Shown here piece by piece: positions 17,550 through 27,627 of a stretch of DNA of 64,000 bases. This DNA is from PALSA-350 sp963834445 (GTDB lineage Bacteria; Acidobacteriota; Terriglobia; Terriglobales; Acidobacteriaceae). The notes beneath the pieces were generated by a model. It was not told where the DNA came from. It did no database searches and saw only the letters and a program-made list of their open reading frames with translations. The stretch lies in contig CAWIBU010000003.1 in assembly GCA_963834445.1 (NCBI GenBank), forward strand, positions 1,883,237-1,947,236, given 5' to 3'. Position numbers and translations under genes: made by a program. How positions within the stretch are numbered: the stretch's first letter is position 1; the number at the start of each line of letters is the position of its first letter.

Positions 17550-20030
17550 ATGTCGCTATCGATCTCTAAAATAGGTCCCAAAACATCCATCGTGAAGTCC
17601 GCCAGCCTTTCTCTGCTCGCGCTCGCCATCAGTGTCCCGAGCGCGTGGGCACAAGCGCCGGCGATCTATACCGACGCGCAACAGACGCTCAATTCCGGTT
17701 TGAACGGCCCCCAGGCGTTCGCCGTCAACGGCACCAACAACGGCGCCATCTTCATCGCCGACACCAACAACAATCAAATCGTGGTGCTGGTCAACGGGCA
17801 GAGCTTCGCGTTTAATCCGCCCGGCTTCACTCTGGTCGGGCCGCAGGCGATCGCTCTGGATGCCCAGGGGGACCTCTTCATTGGCGATACGCCAAGCACG
17901 AATGGAAATAGTTTTGGCCGCATCATCGAGATGCCCGCAAATGGCGGCAACCTCACCGGCGGCGCCCAGGTAGTTTTCTCCGGCGCACCCTTGGCCAACC
18001 CCATTGCCATGACAGTCGACAACACGGGCACCCTCTTCATCGGCGACTATCCGCTGACCGCGGCCAACGGCGCAATCTATTCCCTCGCTCCGGGTGCGAA
18101 CACGCTGACGCCGCTGACCTTCACCGGCATCCCCACCATCGCTATTCCGGCTGCGTTGGTCAGAGACGCATCGAACAACCTCTATATCGCTGACAACGGA
18201 AACACCAACGGTGGACTCTACAAGGCATCGCTCACCGCAGGAACGGCAACAACGATCTCTGTGCCAAACTTCGTCATCGACCAGCCCTCTGGCCTGGCTT
18301 TAGACGCGGCCGCCAATCTTTACATCCTTTCCGCCCTTAACGGCGCCGTAAAGCAGCAGGTGGTGGTGGTGCCCGCGGCTTCGCCGGCCAACCCGTATAT
18401 CCTCCCCAATACCGGAATCGGAGCCAGCAGCGCGCTGGCGTTCGATCCAAAAGGTAACCTGGACGTCCTTTCCAACCAGGATGGAGGAATCTACCAGCTC
18501 TCCTTTGGCAGCGCCATCAACATGGGCTACTCCAGCGCGGCTTATCCAGGAGTGCCGATCATCTTCAACTTTGAATTCAACGCGCCTGCGACACTCAACG
18601 GATTTTCTGTCGTCACCGGAGGCGATGCCAGCACCGAGCTTACCCAGACGGGTGGCACATGCGTCAACGGCTCGTACAGCAACCTGACGCCTCCCTTGCC
18701 CTATACCTGCGAGCAGACCTACGAAGGCACCCCTCACTTTCCTGGCCTCCGCGACTCCGCCATTCTGGTCAACGGCAGCAACACGGTTCTTGCCTCGGTG
18801 CCCGTCTACCAGATTGGTGTTGGCGGGGTGCAGGCCACCTATCCCTTGGCGGCTACTGCCACCGCAAGTGCGTTGCAGCAGCCACAGGCGGTAGCAATCT
18901 CCGGCCTCAATAATACGGTTTACGTTGCCGACACTGCGGCCGGCAAGGTGTATTCGACCGGTGGGCTTGGGGGCAGCAACCTGACCCCTGTTTCGACCGG
19001 AGCCATCACCCTGGTGGCGCCCAGCGCGCTCGCCGTGGATGCGGCCGGTAATCTGTTTATCGCAGACTTCGGGGGCACCAACCCCGGTCAGGTGGTCGAG
19101 GTACCCACAGCCACGGGGGCGGCGCCCTCCGTGGTCAATACCGGTAGCCTCATACAGCATCCGATCGCGCTCACGGTCGATCACCTGGGCAACCTCTTCA
19201 TCGGCGATGCTGGCTCGGGAGGCCTCAGTGCCGGCTCTAGCAATCCAGGATATTTGGTGAAGATACCGTTGGGAGGAACAGCCTTCAAGCTGAACACGCC
19301 TCTGCCGATCGTCTTCCCCCAGGCGTTGGCAGTGAACTTCTACACCGGCTTCGTGTTCGTCGGAGACGGTGGCGACACGACCGGCGCCGGCCAGGTGGAC
19401 GTGTTCACTGCGGATGGGACCGAGGGCGGCCAGTTTGGTGTGCCCAACGTCACCAATCCGACTGGACTCGCCTTTGATCCTGCCGGCAATCTGTATGTTC
19501 TGGACGGGACCACCAACCACATCACCGTGGACCCTATCTACCTCAACAACCCCACGCCATACACCTTGCCCTTCGATAACTCTTTGCTGGCAGCCGCCAG
19601 CTCGATGGCCATTTCCGCAGGTGGACAGAGTTTTGTCATCGCCAACATTGGTGCGGGCACCAGCAACAACCTGGTGTACCTCAACGGCAACACCGCCGCG
19701 CTGAACTTTGGCAGTGTCACCCAAGGAACCCAAAGTCAGCCCCTGACCGCCACCGTAGCCAACATAGGCAACGGCTCTTTAATCGTGGGAACGCCCTATT
19801 ACTCCTCAACCTCGTCCAATGCCGCGTTCAGCGTCCTGAACAGCTCAACCTGTACGAATAACCTGACTCTCGCTCCCGGAGGCAGTGCACAGGGCGGGGG
19901 TTCCTGCACCATGAACTTCGAATTCACGCCGAGCTCCCCTGGATCGACCAGCCAGCAATTCACCATCAACAGCAATGCCTTCAATGCCGGTATCCCGGTG
20001 CTGACCGTTCAAGGAACTGGAACTCCATAG
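17550..20030 (+). CDS. Exported NHL-repeat beta-propeller protein with choice-of-anchor D domain
   Basis: A signal peptide (about 1-35, ending AWAQA) precedes many repeats of the form ALDAQGDLFIGD, ALVRDASNNLYIAD, ALAVDAAGNLFIAD and GLAFDPAGNLYVLD, which are NHL-type propeller blades. The middle (about 335-430) is an Ig-like insert with two pairs of Cys. The C-terminal 110 residues (NFGSVTQGTQSQPLTATVAN through FTPSSPGSTSQQFTI) match the choice-of-anchor D or ASH-like Ig fold. Such proteins are common on acidobacterial cell surfaces; the ligand is unknown. RBS GAGGAG lies upstream of ATG 17550. A terminator follows at 20077. Confidence 0.85.
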   Translation: MSLSISKIGPKTSIVKSASLSLLALAISVPSAWAQAPAIYTDAQQTLNSGLNGPQAFAVNGTNNGAIFIADTNNNQIVVLVNGQSFAFNPPGFTLVGPQAIALDAQGDLFIGDTPSTNGNSFGRIIEMPANGGNLTGGAQVVFSGAPLANPIAMTVDNTGTLFIGDYPLTAANGAIYSLAPGANTLTPLTFTGIPTIAIPAALVRDASNNLYIADNGNTNGGLYKASLTAGTATTISVPNFVIDQPSGLALDAAANLYILSALNGAVKQQVVVVPAASPANPYILPNTGIGASSALAFDPKGNLDVLSNQDGGIYQLSFGSAINMGYSSAAYPGVPIIFNFEFNAPATLNGFSVVTGGDASTELTQTGGTCVNGSYSNLTPPLPYTCEQTYEGTPHFPGLRDSAILVNGSNTVLASVPVYQIGVGGVQATYPLAATATASALQQPQAVAISGLNNTVYVADTAAGKVYSTGGLGGSNLTPVSTGAITLVAPSALAVDAAGNLFIADFGGTNPGQVVEVPTATGAAPSVVNTGSLIQHPIALTVDHLGNLFIGDAGSGGLSAGSSNPGYLVKIPLGGTAFKLNTPLPIVFPQALAVNFYTGFVFVGDGGDTTGAGQVDVFTADGTEGGQFGVPNVTNPTGLAFDPAGNLYVLDGTTNHITVDPIYLNNPTPYTLPFDNSLLAAASSMAISAGGQSFVIANIGAGTSNNLVYLNGNTAALNFGSVTQGTQSQPLTATVANIGNGSLIVGTPYYSSTSSNAAFSVLNSSTCTNNLTLAPGGSAQGGGSCTMNFEFTPSSPGSTSQQFTINSNAFNAGIPVLTVQGTGTP

Positions 20031-20076
20031 TAGGTATCAGGCAGAAGCACATTGCAGTACCCGTGGTCCTTTGACG

Positions 20077-20124
20077 GTGCCCCATCCACGACGCAACCAC
20101 GTCCTGGATGGGGCACTCCTTTTT
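20077..20124 (+). terminator. Rho-independent terminator of the NHL gene
   Basis: GTGCCCCATCCA at 20077-20088 pairs perfectly with TGGATGGGGCAC at 20105-20116, with extra pairing in the loop (GACG/CGTC), and is followed by TCCTTTTT. Confidence 0.85.
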
Positions 20125-20415
20125 GCCCCGTGCTGGGAGGACGGTACCTCATATTCCCCTGGCTTTCCTTAAGGAGAACCCGACACACACGTGCGTATAG
20201 CGGCGGCCAGAAAACCGAGCCGCCTGAGCGCGTTCAGCAATATAGGACTTTAGGGGCTGCCGAAAACCCGCTCCCGAAAGTCATCGCCCAGGGAAGGGTA
20301 CGCCGTCAGCCTCGCCAAATCCTGCGCGCAAAGAAACGGCTGGCTACCCGGGAACGAACTTCGAGTCGAGTCCCGAAGGGACGGCTGAAAGTCCCGGGAA
20401 ACAGCGTTGTCCGGG
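20125..20415. other. Intergenic interval between converging genes
   Basis: No gene is supported. CGAGTCCCGAAGGGACGGCT near 20365 is a small palindromic fragment related to the element at 42100-42335 (CCCG-AGGGACGGCTGA). The rest shows nothing recognisable. Confidence 0.5.
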
Positions 20416-22146
20416 CTAACGGTGCCAGCTCAGCTTGGGAAAGTAAGTCAGCTGGAACGACCCGGTGAAATCATGCTCTGGTCCAGAAGCCAGTGCCGGC
20501 ACCTTCCAGAACTCAGCCTGCCCAAAAGCATTCAACTCCAGGTCGTCTTTCAGGCGAAGTACAGCCTTGATGCTGAAGTCATTCTGGGTCGTACCACCCG
20601 GGATGAAAGTCTTGGAGACCTTGGCGTTGCGATATCCCAGTTGGATGTACTCCTTGGGACTCAGCCAGTCGGTCAGCCACGCCTGGCCGCCTTTACCTTC
20701 CCGTCCAATCCAGCTTCCGAACAGGTTCCCCTTGTTGGTATAGCCGTCCTGATACACAACCTCGTAATAAATGAACTGGCCGCCTTGCGTCGACGAGACC
20801 GGATCCGTGGACACTGCCTCAGCCCGCAGATCCACATGGGGAAGCCCGGGAAAGTGCGACAGGTAAAGGCCCGGCGTCACTGCCGCGCGGCGTGGCGCAG
20901 CCAGCGGGCTCACATCATCATGCACGATGGAATCGGAGTACAGCGTCAGCCACTTCTCCATCCAGGGCAGCCTCCAGTTGAAATCAAAACTGGAATGCCG
21001 CGAGCCCGGATCATTTCGGCTGAATTTCTGCGCGGCGCTTACATTGCTGAAGCTGCTGAAGCTATTCCAAAAGGAACCGAACGTGAGCGGCACGTGGCCT
21101 TCTCCGGCAAAGATCACCACCCGAGAAAACCCAAACTCCAGGTTCCTGGTCGGTTTAAAGCTGAACTTCTCAGCATGGATCCATGGCGCATTCGGGTAGC
21201 GGTGTCCCTTGAGTGAACCAAACAGGCCCTCATACCGAAAAGGGCCCAGCACGTCCGAGAGCAATGGAATGCGCAAAGGCACCACGCGATTGATACGCAG
21301 GCCATAGATCGGTTCGGCGTTGTTGCTCAGCGCCATGCTACCCGTCTGCGCCGGTCCCCACCAGTCTTCCACTTTGCCCACTGAGATCTCGTGGTGCGCT
21401 AATTCGACGCCAAGGTTGGCGTCGATCAAGCGAAAGACATTCGTTTGCGGCACTGGCTCAGGAGCCACGAACGGCGTGCTGTCAACCGCCGAAATCAGGC
21501 TCTGTACTGAGTCAGGATAAGCCGCGCGTCCCGGCGCGTGCTGGTACTCACCGCGCACCTGCAGCGAAACGTGGTAGCCCTCAGCCCGGGCGGTAAAACC
21601 ATCAATCGTGTTGAAGCCCTGCTGATACGGCCGCCCGTAGTCATTAATGAGCGTCTGCCCAAAATGGAAGGAATCATTAATGGGCCGCCCCTTGATGTAC
21701 ATGTTTCGGGTATACACATCCACCAACTGGGCGCGCGTCGAAGCCGGTCCCGCCTCCATCCCGAATTCCTTGGCCAACGCCTTAAAGATGCTCCACGCCT
21801 CTTCATCCTGCGGAGCGTCCTGCAGCTTGGTGTAGGTCTCGGCCAGTATTTGCAGGCAGGCGGTCCGTGTCCATGGCCGCAGTCCCAGAAACGCGGAGTC
21901 AGCATATCCCAGCGAATAAAGCCGTTCAAAGGCCGGATACACCCAGCTATCGAGCGGCACGTACACCAGGCCATAGTTGCTCTTGGGGTCCAGCTCGAAG
22001 CCGGATAAAACCGAGTCCAGATTCGCAGGCAGCGACGGCGCGGGGGCCTTTTGCTGGCAAAGTGCGGGCAGCCACGGCATCGTCGCCACCATAGAAAACA
22101 AAGCCAATCGAAGCAGGAAACCTGCCCCATTTTTGTGCAAATTCAA
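20416..22146 (-). CDS. Capsule assembly Wzi family outer membrane protein
   Basis: A signal peptide (about residues 1-31, ending ALCQQ) precedes a helical N-terminal section and a beta-barrel. The family block ISVGKVEDWWGPAQTGSMAL near residue 255 followed by SNNAEPIYGLRINR is characteristic of Wzi-like proteins, and the C-terminus FTGSFQLTYFPKLSWHR is a barrel strand. In E. coli Wzi anchors capsular polysaccharide to the outer membrane; in acidobacteria the role is presumed similar. No capsule export genes are nearby. It diverges from the TonB receptor at 22344. Confidence 0.85.
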   Translation of the reverse strand: MNLHKNGAGFLLRLALFSMVATMPWLPALCQQKAPAPSLPANLDSVLSGFELDPKSNYGLVYVPLDSWVYPAFERLYSLGYADSAFLGLRPWTRTACLQILAETYTKLQDAPQDEEAWSIFKALAKEFGMEAGPASTRAQLVDVYTRNMYIKGRPINDSFHFGQTLINDYGRPYQQGFNTIDGFTARAEGYHVSLQVRGEYQHAPGRAAYPDSVQSLISAVDSTPFVAPEPVPQTNVFRLIDANLGVELAHHEISVGKVEDWWGPAQTGSMALSNNAEPIYGLRINRVVPLRIPLLSDVLGPFRYEGLFGSLKGHRYPNAPWIHAEKFSFKPTRNLEFGFSRVVIFAGEGHVPLTFGSFWNSFSSFSNVSAAQKFSRNDPGSRHSSFDFNWRLPWMEKWLTLYSDSIVHDDVSPLAAPRRAAVTPGLYLSHFPGLPHVDLRAEAVSTDPVSSTQGGQFIYYEVVYQDGYTNKGNLFGSWIGREGKGGQAWLTDWLSPKEYIQLGYRNAKVSKTFIPGGTTQNDFSIKAVLRLKDDLELNAFGQAEFWKVPALASGPEHDFTGSFQLTYFPKLSWHR

Positions 22147-22343
22147 AAAGCTCTCCCGGTCACAATTCCACCCACACCGAGCATAGCGCAGGAGGGGGAC
22201 CCGCTGTGTTTTACCGGCCCAATGTGTTTCTTGACACCATGCAGCATCGCCATTAACCTCTTTTTATCATCGTTTACTTTTTTTAATCGTCGTTTGGTTT
22301 CGGGTCCCGCACCGCTAAATTCCTATCTAAAAGGTCAGGTCCC

Positions 22344-25300
22344 ATGAATCGCCTCGTCAGATTCGTGTCTTTCGCTAGCCTGTTCGCTCTTGCATTGGTC
22401 GCAACCCTTACCGCCTGGGCAGCCATTACCGGCTCCATCTCTGGCGTGGTCACCGACCCCAGCGGCGCCGTCGTCCCGGGCGTCACCGTGGTTGCTACCA
22501 GCGTGTCGACCAACGTGCAGAGCTCCGTCGTGACCGACGCCAAAGGTTTCTATAATTTCCCCGCGCTCAAGGTAGATACCTACAACATCACCACCAGCCA
22601 GGCGGGCTTTCGCGATTACCAACAAAGCGGGGTCAAGATCGATGCCAACTCCGCCGTCCGCATCGACATCACGATGGAACTGGGAGCAGTGACCAACACC
22701 GTCAGCGTGAAAAGCGACGCGCTCCAGGTGGAAACGCAAAGCACTCAGAATGGCGTGCTCATCGATGGCGCCAAGATCACCGCCGTGCCATTGAACGGGC
22801 GTTCCTACATTGACCTTTTGAAATTGCAGCCCGGCGTATCGCCTTATTCCCATAGCCAGGACAGCGATACATCGGGCATTGGCGCGACGCAGGTATCGGG
22901 CGATCTGGACAATGGCCAGCAATCCGTCAATGGGGGCCGCACTGGATCCAACGCATTCATGGTTAACGGAGCCAACGCAGAAGAAGGGGTGCATAACGGT
23001 GCCGCGATGATCCCCAACCTCGATTCCATCGCGCAGTTCCGTATCATCACCAACAACTTCGACGCGGAATATGGAAACTACAGCGGCGGCCAAATCAACG
23101 TGGTCACCAAATCGGGGGGCAATCAGTATCACGGGACTGTTTTTGATTTCCTGCGCAACACAGATCTGGATGCAAGAAATTACTACGCTCCCACCCGCGG
23201 CGTATTTATCCAGAATCAATTCGGCGGTACGGCCGGTGGGCCGATCCGCAAGAACAAGATTTTCTGGTTTGCCGATTATCAAGGAACCCGGCAGATTTTA
23301 GGCGCGACCCAAAGTTATCCCGTACCTTCAGATGCGAACCGCATGGGAGACCTCTCGGACTCAGCGGGCTCGCTCACTGGAACAGTTGTCGGCGCCGGCT
23401 GGGCACAAACGCTTACCCAGACTTTGGGATACCCCGTAGCACAGGGGGAAAACTACTACACCCCAGGCTGTGCAGACCCTGGAACCTGCGTATTCCCGAA
23501 TGCTGTGATTCCCAAGACTGCGTGGTCGCCGGTTGCCGCGAACTCGCTGAAGTACATCCCTGCGGCCAACGGAGTTGTCAACAATACCCCTAACTACTCC
23601 GTCTCCAGCTTCAACCAGAACCTGACCGACGATAAAGGGAGTGGCCGGATCGACATTCCTACGCGATTCGGCGCGGTGTTCGGTTATTACTTCTTGGACA
23701 AATACAGTACTACGAATCCGTATACCCAGGGGGTCGTGGTCCCGGGTTTTGCCGCGGTTAATAAAGGCAAAACCCAAATGATTAATTTGGGATTGACCAC
23801 GACGTTTAACTCCTCGACCGTTAACGATCTTCGTCTCGCTTACTTGCGCGATGTAAACCAGACAGGCCAACCCACCGCGGGACAAGGTTTGGGCGTCAGC
23901 CTGGCCTCGCAGGGTTTTGTTACTCCCTGGGGCCCCGCCGGCGGCATCTCGCCCGTCAACCCTTCGTACGAGGGTGTGGCGAATTTCATATTCAACAACT
24001 TCACCACCGGCCTACCGCAAGATGCACTGAAGCAATACAACAACACCTTCCAAATCATCGATAACGTCACCAAAATCCTGGGCACGCACACGCTGCAGTT
24101 TGGCACTAACCTCCACTACAACCAGATCAACGAGCGAAATTACGATTGCTATAACGGGTGCTTTGGTTTCAACGGTTCAGAGACCGGCGTGGATTTTGCC
24201 GATTTCCTGATCGGCGCGCCGGCGAGCTTTGTGCAGGCCAGCCAACAGCTCCTCGACTCGCGCAGCAAGTACTACGGTTTCTATGCTCAGGATAGCTGGC
24301 GTGCGACCCGCAACCTCACCGTCAATTACGGACTTCGTTGGGAAGCAGCTACGCCGTGGTACGACACCCAGAACAAGCTCGAAACAGTGGTTCAAGGTGA
24401 GCAGTCACTCTCTTTCCCCGGTGCTCCCCTGGGTCTGGTGGTGCCCGGAGACCCGGGCATTCCGCGCACTCTCGGGCCTACCAAGTACACCAACTTCGCT
24501 CCTAGAATTGGCTTTGCTTATGCGCCCGAGGCGACCGACGGATTTCTTGGGAAAGTGCTGGGTGGTGCTGGAAAAAGCAGCATCCGCGCCGGCTACGGTA
24601 TCTTCTACAGTTCGATCGAAGACGCCACCGGCTTCGTCGAAGTAGGCGACGCTCCCTACGGTAACTACTATTCCGTCTCCTCGACCGAGCTCGCCACCCC
24701 GTTTGTCGATCGGCCGTCAGGAGTGGGAGCGGGACAGAAATTTCCCTTCGTCTTCCCGCCAACCAACGTGTCTCCCAAGAACCCCGATACAAGTTTCAAT
24801 TGGGCGGGCGCGACACCCATCGGCGGATCTGACTATTACTACTACAAGAACAAAATGCCCTACGTTCAGGAATGGGAGCTCTCTCTCCAGCGTCAGTTAG
24901 GAACCGCAACCGTGCTCAGCGTGAACTACGTCGGCACAGTGGGGAGGCAGCTGCTTACGTTCGTGGAGTCGAATCCCGGGGATCAGGCGCTATGCCTCCA
25001 ATTAAGTAACCCAGCCAATGTTGCGCCGGGTTCGACAACTTGCGGCCCCTACGGCGAAGATACGGTTTACACCACGGCGACCGGCCAGACAGTGAGCGGA
25101 ACCAGGCCGGCATTCGGCATTAACTTCAACAGCAATCCGTATATGAAGACGGCGGCCAGCTCCAGCTTTAACTCGCTGCAGGTAACTCTGGAGCACACAG
25201 AAAAATACCTCAACTTCCTGATTGGATACACCTTTGAGAAGTCGCTGGATAACGGTTCGGATTCCTTTGACGCGACCAATCCGTTCAATCCCGGCCAAAC

Positions 25301-25877
25301 CCGCGCACTGTCCAGCTTTGACGTCCCGCATACCCTGGTTGCCAGCTACACCGTGCAATTGCCCTTCGATCACTTCATCGGCGGGGGGGATATTGCCAAG
25401 CGCATCACCGCGGGTTGGGAGCTTTCCGGTGTATCTACTTTTGCCAAGGGAGAGCCGGTCACTCTCAACGAGAACGACGATAATTCATTGCTGGGCGCGT
25501 TTAATGCAAACGTAGATGTGCCCAGCTACGCAAACAATGGCAGCCCTCTTTATGGAAATAAGAACCCGCGCAAAGGGCTGCCCTACTTCAACCCTAACTA
25601 CTTCGTCCCCGAAACAATCGGGCAAGTGGGGAACGCCATGCGGCGATCCTTCTTCGGTCCCGGCCTCGACAATTATGATATGGCGCTGGCGAAGAGCACC
25701 ACCATCACCGAGTCCACCAAATTGCAATTCCGGGCAGAAGCCTTCAATGTCTTCAACCATACGCAATTCAGAAATCCGAATGGCCTGGTCAACAACACCG
25801 GCCAGGGCGGATTCGGTTACGTGACTTCGGCCAATGATCCGCGCATCATGCAAGTGGCGTTGAAGTTTCTCTTCTAG
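22344..25877 (+). CDS. TonB-dependent receptor with carboxypeptidase-regulatory-like domain (Oar type)
   Basis: The 1177-residue protein has a signal peptide (about 1-27), a carboxypeptidase-regulatory-like domain (GSISGVVTDPSGAVVPGVTV to about residue 115), a plug with NGGRTGSNAFMVNGANAEE and FDAEYGNYSGGQINVVTKSG, then a long outer membrane beta-barrel that ends in the terminal aromatic MQVALKFLF. These receptors import large or scarce substrates through the outer membrane using TonB energy. A cytochrome c begins four bases after its stop, so it probably supplies or exports a compound for the exported enzymes encoded downstream. Confidence 0.95.
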   Translation: MNRLVRFVSFASLFALALVATLTAWAAITGSISGVVTDPSGAVVPGVTVVATSVSTNVQSSVVTDAKGFYNFPALKVDTYNITTSQAGFRDYQQSGVKIDANSAVRIDITMELGAVTNTVSVKSDALQVETQSTQNGVLIDGAKITAVPLNGRSYIDLLKLQPGVSPYSHSQDSDTSGIGATQVSGDLDNGQQSVNGGRTGSNAFMVNGANAEEGVHNGAAMIPNLDSIAQFRIITNNFDAEYGNYSGGQINVVTKSGGNQYHGTVFDFLRNTDLDARNYYAPTRGVFIQNQFGGTAGGPIRKNKIFWFADYQGTRQILGATQSYPVPSDANRMGDLSDSAGSLTGTVVGAGWAQTLTQTLGYPVAQGENYYTPGCADPGTCVFPNAVIPKTAWSPVAANSLKYIPAANGVVNNTPNYSVSSFNQNLTDDKGSGRIDIPTRFGAVFGYYFLDKYSTTNPYTQGVVVPGFAAVNKGKTQMINLGLTTTFNSSTVNDLRLAYLRDVNQTGQPTAGQGLGVSLASQGFVTPWGPAGGISPVNPSYEGVANFIFNNFTTGLPQDALKQYNNTFQIIDNVTKILGTHTLQFGTNLHYNQINERNYDCYNGCFGFNGSETGVDFADFLIGAPASFVQASQQLLDSRSKYYGFYAQDSWRATRNLTVNYGLRWEAATPWYDTQNKLETVVQGEQSLSFPGAPLGLVVPGDPGIPRTLGPTKYTNFAPRIGFAYAPEATDGFLGKVLGGAGKSSIRAGYGIFYSSIEDATGFVEVGDAPYGNYYSVSSTELATPFVDRPSGVGAGQKFPFVFPPTNVSPKNPDTSFNWAGATPIGGSDYYYYKNKMPYVQEWELSLQRQLGTATVLSVNYVGTVGRQLLTFVESNPGDQALCLQLSNPANVAPGSTTCGPYGEDTVYTTATGQTVSGTRPAFGINFNSNPYMKTAASSSFNSLQVTLEHTEKYLNFLIGYTFEKSLDNGSDSFDATNPFNPGQTRALSSFDVPHTLVASYTVQLPFDHFIGGGDIAKRITAGWELSGVSTFAKGEPVTLNENDDNSLLGAFNANVDVPSYANNGSPLYGNKNPRKGLPYFNPNYFVPETIGQVGNAMRRSFFGPGLDNYDMALAKSTTITESTKLQFRAEAFNVFNHTQFRNPNGLVNNTGQGGFGYVTSANDPRIMQVALKFLF

Positions 25878-25880
25878 GAC

Positions 25881-26678
25881 TTGCATCTGACCAGGCGTTT
25901 ACCTATCGCTGCTGCCGTTCTGGGGCTGCTCTCCGCGGTTACTTTGCGAGCGCAGTCCCCGGGGGCAGCTATTTTCGCCTCCAATTGCGCTGGTTGTCAC
26001 GGGGCCGATGGCCGAGGCGGGGAGCATGCGCCAAACATTGCGACGGCGCCCGAGGTACAGCATCTTGCCGACCGCGACCTGGCCGGTATTATCAAGAATG
26101 GAATCTCGGGAGCCGGTATGCCCGCCTTTTCATCGCTTTCACCACCGCAAATCGAAGACGTGGTCAGCTACCTGAGAACGCTGCAGGGTAGAGGAAGCAT
26201 CGTTAAACTGCCCGGCGACCCCGTCCAGGGTGAAGCCCTCTTCTTTGGCAAAGCACACTGCGCTGACTGTCACATGGTGAACGGAAGAGGTGGGTTTATC
26301 GGCAGTGAACTTTCCTTCTATGGATCGGATGCCACCATCGAGAAGATGCGCGCAGTTATTCTCGACCCCGAAAACAACCTGTCCGCCGACAAAAAAGCCA
26401 CCACCGTGGTAACGAATAGCGGGCAAACCATTACGGGAATGCTCAAAATAAACGACAATTTTTCTCTCTCCATCCAGACCCTCGACGGGTCCTACCACTT
26501 CCTAAAAAAATCCGACCTGGCCAAAGTAGATTTAGGGTCGCGCTCCCTGATGCCGTCCGGCAACACCCTCAGCAGCCAGGAAGTAAACGACCTGATCAGC
26601 TATCTCCTGCGCACCGGGGATGAAAACGCCAAACGCTCGCCAACCCACGTCGCAAAGTCTGAAGATGAAGACAACTAA
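25881..26678 (+). CDS. Exported diheme cytochrome c with heme-binding domain
   Basis: A TTG at 25881 starts a 265-residue protein with a signal peptide (about 1-25). Two heme motifs are visible: CAGCH near residue 36, with a later Met in SGAGMPAF as probable axial ligand, and CADCH near 127. The last third (VILDPENNLSADKK, TITGMLKINDNFSLSIQTLD, SGNTLSSQEVNDLISYL) resembles the putative heme-binding domain common in Planctomycetes and Verrucomicrobia cytochromes. It most likely takes electrons from the PQQ dehydrogenase encoded at 31574, which lacks its own heme domain. It overlaps the next gene by 14 bases. Confidence 0.9.
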   Translation: MHLTRRLPIAAAVLGLLSAVTLRAQSPGAAIFASNCAGCHGADGRGGEHAPNIATAPEVQHLADRDLAGIIKNGISGAGMPAFSSLSPPQIEDVVSYLRTLQGRGSIVKLPGDPVQGEALFFGKAHCADCHMVNGRGGFIGSELSFYGSDATIEKMRAVILDPENNLSADKKATTVVTNSGQTITGMLKINDNFSLSIQTLDGSYHFLKKSDLAKVDLGSRSLMPSGNTLSSQEVNDLISYLLRTGDENAKRSPTHVAKSEDEDN

Positions 26679-27627
26679 GAAATCCGGCAAACTCGCAATC
26701 GCTTTGCTACTGCTCGTAAGCGTGGTCGCTGTCGGGCAGGCAAATGCTCCCACCCCGCTCGAAGGCCTGCAGCCCAAATTCTGGACCCTCTTCGACCACA
26801 AAGCCCAACTCACCAAGGTGGCCTCAGGCTTCGGCTTTACCGAAGGTCCGGTCTGGGACCCGTCCGGCTACCTCTGGGTAAGCGACGAAACCCTCAACAA
26901 AATCTTCAAAGTAAACACCGTCACCGGCCAAAAGCAGGAAATCATCTCCCTCGGTGATCCCGACGGCAACACCTACGATCGCCAGCATCGCCTGCTCGAT
27001 TGCGCCAGTGTACTGCGCGCCGTCATCCGTCTCTCACCCGACGGCAAGCAGTATCAAACACTCATCGATCGCTACCAGGGAAAGCGCCTCAACAGCCCCA
27101 ACGACGTGGTCTTAGGCCCGGATGGCGCGATCTACTTTACCGATCCAACCTCCGATCTACCCAAGGACCAGAAACAGGAAATCCCCTTTCAGGGCGTCTA
27201 TCGTCTCGCCGCCGATGGCCGGCTCGATCTGCTCACCAAGGAGCTCGCCAGCCCCAACGGGTTAGCCTTCTCTCCCGATGGCAAGAAGTTCTACGTCGAT
27301 GACTCCGAGCAACGCAACATCCGCGTCTACGACTTTCAAAACGGCCGTATCAGCAACGGACGCATCTTTGGCGTCGAACCCGGCGGCGAAAAAGACGGAG
27401 TGCCGGATGGCATGAGGATCGACCGCGATGGCAATCTCTACGTGACCGGCCCCCAAGGCATCTGGGTTTGGGATCCATCTGGCCATCATCTAGGCACAAT
27501 CGTTGTGCCCGAGCAACCCGCTAATCTCGCATGGGGTGACGCCGGCTACGGAACCCTCTACTTAACAGCGACCACTTCCGTCTACAAAATATCCACCCGC
27601 GTCCACGGCTTCATCCCCTACCAATGA
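26665..27627 (+). CDS. SMP-30/gluconolactonase family protein, exported
   Basis: The family hydrolyses sugar lactones with a divalent metal in a six-bladed propeller. With the ATG at 26665 the protein begins MKTTKKSGKLAIALLLLVSV, a proper signal peptide; an ATG at 26620 would add 15 unneeded residues. Candidate metal ligands are the Glu in TEGPVWDPSG, the Asn in NSPNDVVLGPDGAIYFTDP, the Asn in SPNGLAFSPDGK and the Asp in VPDGMRIDRDGN. Coupled translation is likely with the cytochrome before (14-base overlap) and the RidA-like gene after (ATGA at 27624). Confidence 0.92.
   Translation: MKTTKKSGKLAIALLLLVSVVAVGQANAPTPLEGLQPKFWTLFDHKAQLTKVASGFGFTEGPVWDPSGYLWVSDETLNKIFKVNTVTGQKQEIISLGDPDGNTYDRQHRLLDCASVLRAVIRLSPDGKQYQTLIDRYQGKRLNSPNDVVLGPDGAIYFTDPTSDLPKDQKQEIPFQGVYRLAADGRLDLLTKELASPNGLAFSPDGKKFYVDDSEQRNIRVYDFQNGRISNGRIFGVEPGGEKDGVPDGMRIDRDGNLYVTGPQGIWVWDPSGHHLGTIVVPEQPANLAWGDAGYGTLYLTATTSVYKISTRVHGFIPYQ

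Noticed and set aside
20052..20468. 138-codon plus-strand frame after the NHL gene
   Set aside because: It includes the terminator hairpin and a palindromic repeat fragment and runs into the Wzi gene on the other strand.
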